Source: Siphonodentalium dalli
Taxonomy: Eukaryota; Mollusca; Scaphopoda; Gadilida; Siphonodentaliidae
Direction of reading: 5' to 3'
DNA: 64,000 nt
NCBI GenBank assembly: GCA_032622095.1
Contig: CP136068.1
Span: 181,602,796 to 181,666,795, forward strand
The notes under the pieces: generated by a model
The model's input: the letters and a program-made list of their open reading frames with translations, nothing else
What the model was told of the DNA's origin: nothing
Database searches by the model: none
In this document: piece after piece, positions 39,110-51,864 of the stretch
Position numbering within the stretch: position 1 is the first letter of the stretch
How the letters are laid out: every line of letters starts with the position of its first letter
Position numbers and translations under genes: made by a program

Positions 39110-39680
39110 ATATCTTTATTTTCTCGACCTCACCCTTGGGTTGGAATTTTCTAACTGATAGCCCAGGATTTCGAGTCGATCTATTGGGAAATCACACTAT
39201 GGCTGGAAACTTTCCAACTAATGTACATTTCAGTCAAAATTTTTGTTTTTACAAATAACAATATTCACACTATAGTTATGTGTCAAGCAATTGGCGCACC
39301 CACCTCTTAATCAGTTTGAAACTTCCAGATGCGGGAATTCATTGAGTTGGAATTTTTCAACTGTTGTCTTCGGCTTTCCATCTGTTGGAAATTGCCAACC
39401 AAACGCCCAAATATCATTGGAAACTGTCCATCTAATGACCGATTCAGTACAAAAATTGAGCAATAATCAGAAAAATATTCTACTTTTACTTCTTTTAGTC
39501 TAAAAGCAGAATTTCACACTGGATACATGATTGAAAAGACAAACCATCGGAACAATTTCAATCTATGTTGTGTAAAATGGTAAACTAGTGTTGTATCAGG
39601 CATGGTATTCCCAACTGGCAAAGATTGGGGGCGAGTGAATGACCACCCCAACGCACCTGTCGCCACGCCCTGGATATAAC
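39110..39680 (+). repeat. Interspersed repeat family R, copy 1
   Basis: Contains many TTGGAAA/TTTCCAAC words and ends ...CGCACCTGTCGCCACGCCCTGG. Related stretches are at 47206-47560 (opposite strand) and 52284-52680. Class unknown; no ORF. Confidence 0.4.
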
Positions 39681-40033
39681 ACGTGCTGGTCGACAGCAGG
39701 CAAAAAATGTCTCCTATATATAAAATCGACCATCTGACTTGGTAAAAGTGACTGAACGTACACTCAAACTATTCTTGAAAGACCGATTTGATCCTACGCA
39801 CAAAGTGTGAAAATATCATATTTTACAACTATTTTTCTTCAAAAAGTCACTTAATATGTTACATTCCATTATACTATGCCTAAATTGAAAAAAATAATTC
39901 CCATGGTTTGGTTACGTTTTCAGTTACGATAGTTGCGCACAACTTTTAGAGCGTCGACGATCTCAGCACCGTCTGTCGTCATAATTAACAAAACATGACA
40001 AACGCGTTAAAGCCCCACTTAATTTTCGAACCC

Positions 40034-40120
40034 CAGATCACATTATATAAAATATATGCCATATTATATAACATGAACCCCCAGATTACATTATATAAAA
40101 TATATGCCATATTATATACC
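40034..40120. repeat. Short tandem duplication
   Basis: Two copies of about 47 bp: CACATTATATAAAATATATG / TACATTATATAAAATATATG, each followed by CCATATTATATA. AT-rich and non-coding. Confidence 0.6.
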
Positions 40121-40518
40121 ATTTGAAAGAGGAAGCTCCAAAACATTGTATTATCAACTTATCCGGTGTAATAAACTGTTAACATGTTGTTTTAATTGAG
40201 GTACCGACGTGTTGTTTCATCTGGATTTAACTGAGACGGGGGAAATGTTTCTATGATTTCAGATGTTTTCTATTACTCTATGGGCAGCTTCTGAGACTAG
40301 ACGTTCCACATATGAAGGCACTATAAAAGGAATAATCAGTGACTCGAAAATTAAATGCGATGCTAAAATGTGTGGTATATTTCGCGAATGTGAATTAAAT
40401 TTTCATTTCAAATTTATCTAACGACTTACGAGTACATTTATGTTACATTGAGTATCGTATCACATGCATTCAGGAAATATGTGTTGCAAATGGATTCGAA
40501 TTTCTATTTGTGCTGCGC

Positions 40519-40588
40519 TATGATGTATGTGAGGGTGGGATGTATGTCAGGGTGGGATGTATGTGAGGGTGGGATGTATGTGAGGGTG
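40519..40588 (+). repeat. 17-bp minisatellite
   Basis: Four copies of GATGTATGTGAGGGTGG, one with CAG for GAG. Simple tandem repeat. Confidence 0.85.
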
Positions 40589-41151
40589 GACATTTTTTCA
40601 CTTCGGCACCTTAAACCTTTCTATACTAAATGGATTCTCCCAATAAGTTAAATAAGTATACGCTGGAATGGCCTATTATTCATCTGGAGGGGTGGTCAGG
40701 AAAAAAATAAGCACAAAATGACAACAGTATGGCCAAAATTTAATACAAGTGCTGAAGGTCGGATAATTGGGAAATGTTCAGACTAACTTTGTTGAAACTA
40801 TTTTCTGAACATTTCCAAAGAGAACAACTCGTCAATGAGTATGTGGCATAGAAAGGGTTAAGATCAATACAAATGACCCCGAGTATATTGATTGTATAAT
40901 TATATTGTTACAATATGCTTATGTTATTCACATCTTTGTGTGTTATACATATACATAGTTCATTGTATACAGTTCATATTCTCAGATAACTCGGTCGTAT
41001 TGTGATTTGTTTCGACTAATATGCTATTCATATTATTATAACATACATGTAGGGACGCAGCGACATATTATGTGTGTCGATCCACCCCTCTAATTGGATT
41101 AGAGTAAATTTCACACAACACTCAATCAACGTTAATTGCCCACAGCACATA

Positions 41152-41806
41152 TCTCATATATATTTTGAAGACCTCTGTCTGATTGTCTGTTTGTTTGTTT
41201 GTCATTTATACAAATCTACGATTCTCGACCGATCGGGACAAAACGTGGTACGTGTGTGTAGTTTGACCAGGCGGTGGACGTTGTCGTATTGGCGAGCCCG
41301 TGCGGCCCCCGCTTCGCGCATGCGCAGACGAGATCTCGGAAACGGGTGGAGCTATCGACTTGAAATTTGCTATGTGAATGTATCTTGCCACGGATACGAA
41401 TTTTATCGGGAAGCTGAGCCCGTGCGACGCCAGCTTCGCGCATGCGCAGACAAGATCTCGGAAACGGGTGGAGCTATCGACTTGAAATTTGCTATGTGAA
41501 TGTATCTTGCCCCGGATACGAATTTTATCGGGTCGCCGAGTCCGTGCGACGCCAGATTCGCGCATGCGCAGACGAGATATCGGAAACGGGTGGAGCTATC
41601 GACTTGAAATTTGGTATGTGAATGTATCTTGCCCCGTATACGAATTTTATTCGGGCGCCGAGCCCGCGCGACGCCAGCTCCGCGCATGCGCAGACCAGAT
41701 CTCGGAAACGGGTAGAGCTATCGACTTGAAATTTCGGGCTGGGTAGAGCTATCGACTTGAAATTTGGTTTTTGAATAGCCCGGACAACGTCGGGCTCATC
41801 GTCTAG
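41152..41806 (+). mobile_element. Helitron-like element, copy 3
   Basis: Same ends as the copies at 2948 and 3335: TCTCATATATATT after A, hairpin AGCCCGGACAACGTCGGGCT, then CTAG (41803-41806) before T. It carries at least three full units of the 121-122-bp minisatellite (starts near 41350, 41471, 41593 and 41715), more than the other copies. No ORF for transposition proteins. Confidence 0.7.
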
Positions 41807-42399
41807 TCTATTATATATTTTGGAAGATCTGTCAGTTTGTCTGTCTGTGTGTCTGTCTGTAATCGATGACTCGAAAACGGCCAACCCGATTTCGATGAAA
41901 CTTGGTATGTGGGATATTTTCGGCCGGGGAGTGACATGGGCCTATTAATTTGCCCGTGCGACGTGACCTTACCCGATTTCAAGGTCAAACGTCCGAATAT
42001 CACGGGATTTCGATGAAACTTGGTATGTGGGGGGTACTTTCGTATGGGGAGTCTCATTTGCCCGTGCGACGTGACCTTGACCTTTAAATCGGGTCAATTC
42101 ATGGTCAAATCGCCAATTTTGATGGGATTTCGACGAAATTTTATACATAGGGTTACTTTTGTCCACTGAGTGTTTTGGACGGGTCGAGTCGTGACACCGA
42201 CCTGATCTTGGTCTTCAAAATGATCAATTCAAGGTCAAATCGGATAAAACCGAATGGATTTCGACGGGCACGTTTGTCAGGTACTTTTGTCCGGGCAGTG
42301 TTTTGGACTGGTCAAATCGTGACCCCACTTGACCTTGACCTTCAAAATGGACAATTGAAGGTCAAAGCCCGGACGAAGTCTGGTCACCTTCTGGTCTAT
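41807..42399 (+). mobile_element. Second Helitron-like family member
   Basis: It begins TCTATTATATATTTTGGAAG right after the CTAG of copy 3 and ends AGCCCGGACGAAGTCTGG ... CTTCTGGTCTA before a TA run; the CTRR end seems altered to CTAT. The interior repeats ATTTCGATGAAACTTGGTAT and CCGTGCGACGTGACCTTG with a different unit from the first family. Head-to-tail placement mirrors 2948/3335. Confidence 0.5.
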
Positions 42400-42497
42400 A
42401 TATATATATATATATACGTTTATTGAACTGTTGGGTGTTGGGTAGAGTTGGATGAAATTTGTTGATTGGAAAGTTTACCCAATTTGATTGGAAAGTA

Positions 42498-42797
42498 AAA
42501 TGGGGCAATACGTCGTGGAGTCCACAGCTTTGCCGGTATAGTGTACCTTTGTTATAATTATTCTTTGTACGATACACTCATTATGTAGGCTTTATGTGTT
42601 GAGTGTATGAGTGTACTACATTAGTCAAATTAGTGCCGTCAGCAGTTGTGTAAATTTGTAAACTCCAAAATTTGGCACATATAAATAAATATACACTCAA
42701 TGCATAAAGCCTACATAATCAGTGTATCGTACACAGAATAATTATAACAAAGGTATACTATACCGACAAAGCTATCCACGACGTCTTGCCCCATTTT
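42498..42797. repeat. Foldback element with 105-112-bp arms
   Basis: Arms 42498-42609 and 42691-42797 are near-perfect complements (AAAATGGGGCAA ... GAGTGTAT and its complement) around an 80-bp loop. No coding. A TA run borders its left side. Confidence 0.7.
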
Positions 42798-43682
42798 CCA
42801 GTCGCTCAGGAGTTTTTTCACGCAGTCCTCCATCTTGTTTTGAAATATTTGGTGCCAAAAACTCGCATGCTCGCCCGCACCGGAAACGCGCGGCTATTGG
42901 ATGACCCGGCCACGTGGCGGTTTTATCCAATGTGTCATGAAAGTAGTACCAGAGAAGACAGTTCACGCAATCAGTTGTGTACATCGTACTAAACTGTTGG
43001 ATAATAAGTACACAACAAATTCGCATCCAACGAGTTGTATACAACTTTCATCCAACTAGATTTATTGTGTAGCTACGTAACGGTACAGCTGGTGAGAAAT
43101 CTGATGCACGCGATATTCGTCATCATCTGGGAAGGTATATACTGTAAAACAAAGTGCGTTATCCGTTAGAGTGAAATCGACATGGTCTTGTGAAATCGAC
43201 ATGAATACGTCACATCGTTGCAACTGCGCACATTCCGAGAAACGCGCGAATTGATATGAGGTGTATACAACTAGATCAATCTTGTTTGTCATGGGAAATG
43301 TCAACATCGGTACCATTAGAAAAGGAAAATTGTGTATATATGACAGACACATGTTATTTAGACGCGGTCGGCGATATATTTCAACGATGACTTGGTTCGA
43401 ATGTGGAACTATTTCGTTCGTCATTTGTGAAGCGGCTATTTTGTTGCGTGTTACGAAATGTGCAAGCAATGCCAGTTTAGCTTGGGGCCTTCCGTTTGAT
43501 GGAATTTGTTCGCACAATTATTCGTTTATATTGTAACTTATGCAAGAGTGGTTATGTTGAACGTTTTTCGTGATTAACATGTTGGAAAATTATCTCCATT
43601 TGTATTAGCGTCCACGATTTCGTTCATATTTATTTACTTGAAACGTGAAGCATAACTGGTTGGTCGCCATTGTTTTTGTTGA

Positions 43683-43960
43683 CAAAAATCATGATGACGG
43701 ATTGTTAAATTAGTTCCGGCTCTTAATTAAATAGGTAAAGTAGTCACGTGGGTAGGTGAGACCGCTGGTCACGTGTTGGCTGAGACAGGGAAATCTCACC
43801 CAGCTATCCCACACGTGCTGCCTGTGCGAAAGTGTGCAGATGGTGGGAGAATAACATGTCTCACCCAACACGTGACCAGCTGTCTCACTCTACACACGTG
43901 ACTGATTCACCTATTTAATTCAGAGCAGAAAATAATTCAACAATCCGTCATCATGTTTTG
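43683..43960. repeat. Foldback element rich in CACGTG
   Basis: The outer arms (CATGATGACGGATTGTT / AACAATCCGTCATCATG) and inner arms (TAAATAGGT..GTCACGTG, CTGGTCACGTGTTGG) pair over about 100 bp each side. Several ACACGTG/CACGTG words lie in the arms. Non-coding MITE-like repeat. Confidence 0.65.
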
Positions 43961-46825
43961 TACTAAATACATTCGAAGCGGGTTAGTGCCAAATAACATC
44001 GAAGTCTGCGATACAAGTTTTATTAAAGTGTAGGTAGCAATAATTAATACCACATGAAATATGCTAATTAACCACGCTTAATCTGGTCAATGTGGTCTGG
44101 TCTGTTCATAGAAATAACGCCACAGACGAAATAAAGGTTAATTTTACTCCCGACGTCGATCAGAGCGCAAACCCTCCTCTTTGCTAAAAATAATCGGCCT
44201 ATATCGGAGAACATCGGAAATTACGTCACAAGATGAAGACGTATTTATCCCAACTGGTACGCGCACGAGTGTAGACAATGAAAGTGTTTCTTAGATGTTT
44301 TTACTCGAGTACCGTACTATGCTTACATTTTTGTACACGCAGTACTTTTCTGGTTAGTCGCAGCTATTATATTCATCAGACCGTAACAAAATGACGATAT
44401 ACTGACAACAATGGGGGGGGGGGGGGGGGCGGCGTTAGTTTCTTCAAAAAGAAAAACAACTCAAACTTCGACTCTACGTACAAACCTATACGCAGTACTG
44501 ACAGTTTGTTTTTTGGTGTCTTAGTTTTCACTTGATGGCAATTTTAATTAAATCCAGGTGTTGTCACAAATTATCATAAAATGGAAATGAAATACTGTAT
44601 AATATTGTTGTTAAACCACCCAATTGTACAACTTCAAGCTCATGACACATGAGTTGGATATGTAATATATATACCACATGCATCTTCTTTGCAGAGTATG
44701 GGTGAAGAAGGTGCTGGTATATCATAGGATGGGCAGATATGACTGGGTGGGGGTCTCTGAATAAGTTCCAAGCCAGTATACCGAATAAGTTACCCATACC
44801 GTCAGGTGGTCTTGGACTAATTATTGCACTAAACGCCCCATTTAACTGATACGCAGGATTCAGTAAATAGCCTCCTTTAAATTTATGCAGCTTTATACAA
44901 CAACATTCTTCAAATTTTAGATTGTGTTTGGTTAAAATTAGAAACATAATGTTGACGTAAATTACTCTTGTTGCTCTTGTAGTTGACGTTAGGTGTAAAT
45001 CTTTGGCAACTATATCATATATAATGAAATTGTCATGCCTTAATTTAATTCAATATTTTCTTAACCGATTTGCAGGATTTCACCCTTCTGACCCTCTCTT
45101 TTAAAACTTAGTTACTAGTAACTGGTGTTTGTGATTTGGCGTGGAGGGGGCTGTACGTGGTGGTAGGTGTAATATGCTATAAGGGTGGTATTCTCAATTT
45201 ATTAATTAATTTCTCTGAAATTATAAGAAGTTTAAGTCCTCAGGTAAATAAATAAATCAAAATGGATAGCACTTGATCTGCCAAACATTGGAATTGACAT
45301 GTACGGTATATCGAATTCACGGGGTCGATAATTATAAGTTGTATGTTCAGTGTAGCCATTTTCAAGTTTCTCTGTATGCTAGTCACTAAACTAAATCTCA
45401 TGTAAATTCAAAAATCGTCAATGAATTCATTGTCTACCACTCGTAACTCTATTTATTTATCCTTGTTCTCGTGCAGCTGTCAGCCAGACATAGTTATCCA
45501 TGTATAATTATGTATTCGTATTCTCGGGATCCAAATAAACGTATGGGTAGTTCCGTACGTTTATTTACTTTCCAGAAATGTACGATGCTTATTTGGGACC
45601 CTACATTTATTAATTTCACGCTAAAAATCGCAACTCACTGGCAAAAAACGAAGCAAAATGTGTAAATTTGAAACAAAAGTCGCCGACGAATTAATAACGT
45701 CACGCTTCCCACATCTATATAACAATGATTTTCCCACATCTATATAACAATGTATTGTGAAACCGATAATGAAAGTACAATTAGGTACCAGAAAGCATGA
45801 TCCTACATGTGTGACCCCGCTGCCCTCTTGACGGGTAAATTATATGGATGCGTCCGAACATTTGGGCGAATCGTTGGGTATTTACTTGGGTCCACATATA
45901 TAGCTATAGGGGTGCTATAGCACGAAGCGTATTTTGTTCTTTATAAATATTTAGATACAAAAAAAAAAGAGTCGCTATATATATCTTTTGTCAAAAACAA
46001 ATAAATAAGCAACAGACTTCCGAAACGGCAATTGTGAAGCCACAATATCTACGTGTTTTTATCTGAAGCTGGCAATTTTAAAATCACATGGGCCACAATC
46101 TAAATGGAAGATATTTTCCGCGATAGGCATACACAAAAATACTCATTGCAACAAAAATAAAAATGAGCAGATAAATATAAAAAAGAATATGAAAATGGCT
46201 TGGCTGAAACGAAAATGATATGGAATAAAACATTGTGAAACCCCTACCCTCAGGGATATCCATATAAATGGGATATTTAGTACTATGCTACCCATACTTG
46301 AACATTTACCCGTGATTATTGCGCGTACTCTTATTTATTTATAATGGGAATTCCCCCTACTATTATACCACCCCGCTATTATTTGGATCCCGATCGAGAG
46401 TAGTGCCAATGTCCATCTGTGCCGTCCAAATTATTTCTAGAATGTTACATTATTGCCGGCATTTGCTGGATCTGTGACACTTTTACATTCATCAAATTGA
46501 TCAACAATTATTACAGTATGTCTTAAATAAATCCAGTTCAAACTCCCATCGGTGAGTTGTCAATATACGATAGACAGTCTATCGCAAATACGAAATCGCA
46601 ATGTCGCAGAAAACATCGAAATGCCTCTTTACGTTGACAAAATACGATGCAGTCTTCATCTTGTGACGTCACAAGTACGGAACGTAGCTTTGCATGATTT
46701 CGCCGATTATAAAATATGTTTCCGTGACGTCGTCTTTGATGACGCACTGTATCAAAACAAATAAAAGCCGGCGTGTTGCAGAAGCGACCTTTTATCTGCA
46801 CTATATGGATATCCCTGGGGGTAGG
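43961..46825. other. No recognisable gene
   Basis: AT-rich, with a 17-nt poly-G run near 44413-44429 and a small direct duplication CCCACATCTATATAACAATG at about 45706-45750. The minus-strand frame 44564-44947 (127 codons) has no recognisable motif. Confidence 0.4.
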
Positions 46826-48272
46826 GGTAACCCTTGGAACAAACGTCGCACTACCGACGAATCGAATTCAATTATTTGAATTAGATTCGTCGGTAGTGCG
46901 ACGTTTGTTGCAAATAAACGCGAGTAGACGCACTACCGACGAAGAATGCTTGTGGTCAACACGAATTTAATTGCTGATGCGTCTGAGATCCGTGTTTGAA
47001 ACAAACGTCGCATCACCGTCGACTCGAATTTAATTCGGAGACATGCAAACGAGCTGCATAATGATATGCTAATGAGGGAACTCCAATTGAAACTGGAAAA
47101 CACCATGCAACGAGCATGACGTAATTTGGTGGTATTTGAATTCGAGTCGACGAAAGTGCGACGTTTGTTTCAAATTAAATGCGAGTAGACGCACTAAATA
47201 AATATTTATTCCATTTGGATATACACGCTATACTGTTCATGGACGTGTGGAAATTTAACATCAACGATGGGTTGAAATTGTTCTTGTAATTTGATTTTCC
47301 AGCAATGAATTATTGGGGAATTTGTTGTTTTTAGACCAACATTTGCATATTTTCCTACTTTTGGTCCAACATTTTGACTGAAATGGCCTGTGTCCTGGTC
47401 CCTCATGACCCCCGTGGCCAGCCAAAAAAACTGCTAATTATTTTCCTATGCTTCTGTTCAAAATTATGAACTTAAATGGTCATCAGTTGGAAATTTTCCA
47501 ACCTTCGTGGGGGTGTCAGGTTGGAAATTGTCAGCACTTGGAAAGCTTGAGGCCAGTCTAATGCTATATAGGTTTTTGCGGTTTTCATGTTCAAAGTTTT
47601 CTCCCGCTGTGCCAAACTATGATCGGATTTTCAGGTTCAGATATCTGATTTTTCTTCTACTGGCAGAACCATGGTCCACCCAGAGCATGATCACAAGTCT
47701 ACTGATCCATTCAGAATAGTCTATTATCCAGGCATGTGAAGGAACAGCCAAGGGGTGCAAATTGAATTACGCAAATTTATTAGCGCCCCCCCCAACCGAG
47801 ACCCTATAGCAGTACGTCCCTGCCCGCCATGTTTATTTTACCACGTGGTTTTATATAGGCATACTGACGCAATATATAGTGATATAGCGCGTTGACCTCA
47901 ACTTGCTATTAAATTGTTAAAACGGTACAACGTTTTATCATGTCCGACCTAAAATGTGTATCAAATACCTACGAAATAGCGATATAAAACCAATAATTTC
48001 CACTCCTCAGAATAGTAACATTAATTTCGTCGCTTGGAAGTCAAAAGCCACATTTTCTCACAAAATTTTACATTTTAGAATTTATATAAAACTTCCTATT
48101 TTAGCCGTTTCGATGAACGCTTTATGCCATTTTAAGAAATCATTTAGATTCGTCTTTAATTAAATGCGACTTTTGTTTCAACAGACGAATTATGAATTAA
48201 ACTCGAGTCTAATTTTAATTGAATTAGATTCGTCGGTAGTGCGACGTTTGTTCCAAGGGTTAGGGTTTCACT
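46826..48272. mobile_element. Foldback-type element with GTCGCAC/GACGAAT motifs
   Basis: Both ends carry AACCCTTGGAACAAACGTCG (left about 46828) and its complement (right end about 48266). Inside, the palindrome 46838-46910 and inverted pairs at 47001-47035/47133-47175 repeat the words GTCGCACTACCGACGAAT and CAAACGTCGCA. No transposase frame seen. The interior also includes a family R repeat. Confidence 0.45.
47206..47560 (-). repeat. Interspersed repeat family R, copy 2
   Basis: The reverse complement matches 52375-52620: AAATATGCAAATGTTGGTCT, AACAATTTCAACC and CATCAAGCTTTCCAA occur in the same order. Non-coding. Confidence 0.5.
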
Positions 48273-49324
48273 ATTTGGAGTTGAATTACATAAATGCGCG
48301 CATATAACATAAATAGTCGCGGCGTACCCATTAACAAATACATGAATACTTTGTTCTTATTTTTCCTATTTATATTAATAGACAACTCATATATGGCTTC
48401 ACTGAGTAAAGCTGATAATATACCATGCAATATTTTAACATTCTGAGTAGAAATACCAGAGTTGTGTGGACTCAAAAAATTGTATATTGCGACAATCGGC
48501 TTGTGTATCTCCGTTAAAACGGACACACATTGGAGATAGTCGCACACTTCTAAGCGCACAGACTAAATAGTATTCCGTGTGCGACAAATTTTGCGACTGT
48601 CGGTTCAATATTGTGGGTCAGGGTAGATGTCGTCCGAAACCCTCAAAGTTTGAAATTTGCTGGTCAAAAATTAAAATATTACTCGTTTCAGAATTAAATG
48701 AAATTTATAATATACTATCTAGGAGAGCCGAAGATCCGAAAACAATTTTTAAATACATCGGAAAATCGCTGCTACTCATCTGTTCCCCGAAAATCATTCC
48801 TGTCCCGTGTTATGTTCCACTTCGAAGTTGATTTTTGTTCATTCTTAGCGATTTTTGGACAAAATGGAGTCACCGCAGAGAAAAAGATGAGCTGAACTAT
48901 AATTTACCGCATTTAGATTTGTCGCCGTTCGCATCGACGCTCGGTAGTTAATACTCAACGGTTATGAATGGAAATTATTTGGTTGCATGTTCACCGAAAT
49001 TTACACTGATCACTAACATACCTCACAGTTTTCTTCGGTGACCGACACAATAGTGGAAATGTCGCTAGCACAAATTTGTTATACACACCTGGAATTGTAA
49101 ATTACGATAAAAAAATTGCAAACGATCCACGACCTGTGTTGTTTCAAGCATTACATTTATGGGCAATATATATATTACTTTTTCGTCGAACTATATGGGT
49201 GCCACATCTTAGTTAACAGATGCTCTCCGTCTTACTGCAGAAATCCAGCATGTTCCTCTTCGTATCAGTTATAAATGTTGCACTATTAAAACAAACAAAT
49301 CATTGAGTTTTTACTTGGAATCAT
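48273..49324. other. No recognisable gene
   Basis: Short frames only (up to 99 codons) with no motif. AT-rich. Nothing else stands out. Confidence 0.4.
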
Positions 49325-49711
49325 TTAACCCTTTACCCAACAAACCGGCCAAAAACGTCAAATAAAGCTGCAACAGCCTAAATTATCTTGGGTCTGTCTT
49401 AATAAAACCATACAAATATGGGTATCATTCGAACCAGCTCATTGACCACATTGTGATGGTTACAGTTATGCCCTGTGCCAATGCATTCTCTTATATATGC
49501 GAGTCGACCATAGGTCGCCTCGCATATATAAGAGAATGCATTGGCCTAAAAAAACACTTTTTACCATTTTTTCTTACATTCTTTAACAATTTTATAATTT
49601 TTAATGTGTTAAGCCAATGCATTCTCTTATGTATGCGAGGCGACCTATGGTCGACTCGCATATACAAGAGAATGTATTGACACAGGGCCGTTCTGTTGGG
49701 TAAAGGGTTAC
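49325..49711. mobile_element. piggyBac-like MITE, copy 2
   Basis: Starts TTAACCCTTTACCCAACA and ends TGTTGGGTAAAGGGTTA. Twin near-palindromes as in copy 1 (TTCTCTTATATATGCGAG...). The terminal TTAA on the right is altered to TTAC. Confidence 0.75.
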
Positions 49712-50214
49712 AACATACATTATAGTGATCGCGATCGAATTAGTATTACTAGTTACAATGATAAAATGGTAGCAAATGTTGTTGGTAATGACCCACATAT
49801 CACTCAACTTTCTCCATCTATTCCACTCATGTAAGCACTCCATATGTGCACTAACTGATATATATACACAACAAGACATGTCTTGTTGTGAAAATATATA
49901 ATTTAGTGTGTATAATTGCCACAAAAATATATTGGTGATATTAATTCATATTTCAGAATTACCGCCGATGTTATTACTGTCGGGGGAGCACAAATAATCA
50001 AATATAGCTTATCTCCATTCTACTGAATCCCATTGTCAGAGGACATAATATTGTTGATAAAAGAATATGGTGTGCAATAGCATAAAATAACATACCATAA
50101 ATATGTCGGCAACAAGACAAGGTAAATTTTAGCCCAAAGTTACGGAATATGAAATATAATTTGATGTTTTCACGCATTGCAAGCTGTCTGTTCACAGTCT
50201 ATGTACGGTATTGG

Positions 50215-50650
50215 TTTGTTACTCATCGAATTGATATCTGATGTTCCAAAGTTCCGAATCAAGTCTGTCATTGAAGGTATTCAGGTCTTCCGAATCTACC
50301 ACGAACTGTGATAAATCGTTCCAATGATGCACCAATATTTCCGCAAAGAAATGCAAACGGGTGTCTTTGTTGCATATATTGTGGTGTAATTTGTAAGTGT
50401 GACCCCTCGTTCTTGAACCGTATACCATCTGGAACATAGACGTGTCAGGTTCAAGATTGTAGGAACCCCGGAGAATATTATTTGCTTCAATAAGATCCCC
50501 CTCAGTATCCTATACTTCAGCGACACAAGAGTGAGTATAGTCAACCTTTTCTCTATACGGTAGGTTCCGGACCCTATATACTAGCTTAGTTGCTCTTAGC
50601 TGTACACCTGCTATGGCTTTCGCATGTCTGATTGTAAAATGTTCCCGTAT
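50215..50650 (-). pseudogene. LINE (CR1/L2-like) reverse-transcriptase 3' remnant
   Basis: On the minus strand the frames read RTRGHTYKLHHNICNKDTRL, FFAEILVHHWNDLSQFVVDS and LNTFNDRLDSELW. This is the pattern at the C terminus of many CR1/L2/Jockey-like LINE polymerases (RGHxxKL, FxxRxxxxWNxLP, NxFKxRLD). Upstream, in a shifted frame, a YRVRNLPYREK-like stretch continues it. Frameshifted and 5' truncated, as is usual for LINE copies. Confidence 0.6.
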
Positions 50651-51864
50651 TCAAAGCCGGTCGTAATAATGCCTTTATCAAGGATAGAAATGTTCTCTCT
50701 ATCAGTGGTCTACATGGCCTATACTACATGATGTCAACATATTACATTCCTTTGAGTATAAATAATAATTGCATAATACAATCAAACCCACAAAATACAT
50801 GTTGTGTGCGGTCTAAGAATCATCATTCCCATCCCGCGCTCACTCTCCATGCTCCATTTATAATATGACCATACGCTAGCGTAATTAACGAACCACAACT
50901 AAAACACATGCATAAGATAGGATATATCTGTGTCTTTTCAATCCTATAAAATAACTTCATAGATGCCAATTCCCATCAAATAAGGTTTACTTAGGCCTTA
51001 TACCGTGGTGTGATTATGATATATTACACTCCAGACATGCACAAGGGTTCATCTACAGAGTTGGTTCTATAGCAATTTCGTCTGCAAATTAGGTCAACCA
51101 TATCGCACATGTACACCAAGGCATGTGGGATATCAGAGATTCACAATGCAAACAGACTACGAGCTCACCGACTCAGACTTAACACCTAAATAAAAAGCTT
51201 TTAAAAGCCATTCCATTTTAACAAATTATTATAAAATATAAAATACCAACATCAAACTGAAAGTATTCAAAAGACAAGACTGTTGGTTGTCGTCTAGAGG
51301 GGAGCATTTTACTGACATTACCATTATATTATTGACGCTGTGTGCGCAATCCGATTGAGATGTGTACAATACGAAGAAGCTTGTCGATTTCATGTTTATT
51401 TCATTCATAAAATGTCATCATGTCGATTTCAACGAAACTCGACGAGCAGCGTCATCGTGAAGCTTTCACCATCGACCGAATTTGCGATAACCTGAATGTA
51501 TCTTCTGCTTTGTTCATATGTATGTTTTTCTTGTCGAATCATGAAAATAGAAGGATATCTGAGGATGAGGATGGTCAGATTCACGCATGTACTCTGTAAT
51601 ATTATGATAATTTAAATGCGATATAATAATGTTTGCTTGCATCACGAATTACGATTTCGATTCCAGTATTGTCCCCAGCCAGGCCAGAGTGTTTGATATT
51701 ATCCCATTGCACTCAACATTTATATTTATAGGCCACTCCATTGCAAATATTTGACAGTCCATACTATGTTATAATGTTCTCAATAAAATGTAAACCACGG
51801 CTACGAATGAACTTCACTGTGCATGATTCCGATAGTAACTCCCCTCATTTTGGAACGCCAACCA
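50651..51864. other. No recognisable gene
   Basis: AT-rich DNA with no ORF above 60 codons of note and no repeat structure that I could define. Confidence 0.4.

Noticed and set aside
43062-43517. Minus-strand frame of 151 codons as a gene
   Set aside because: It adjoins a repeat and shows no domain pattern. It remains possible as an exon.
44564-44947. Minus-strand frame of 127 codons as a gene
   Set aside because: Composition and lack of motifs look like chance in AT-rich DNA.
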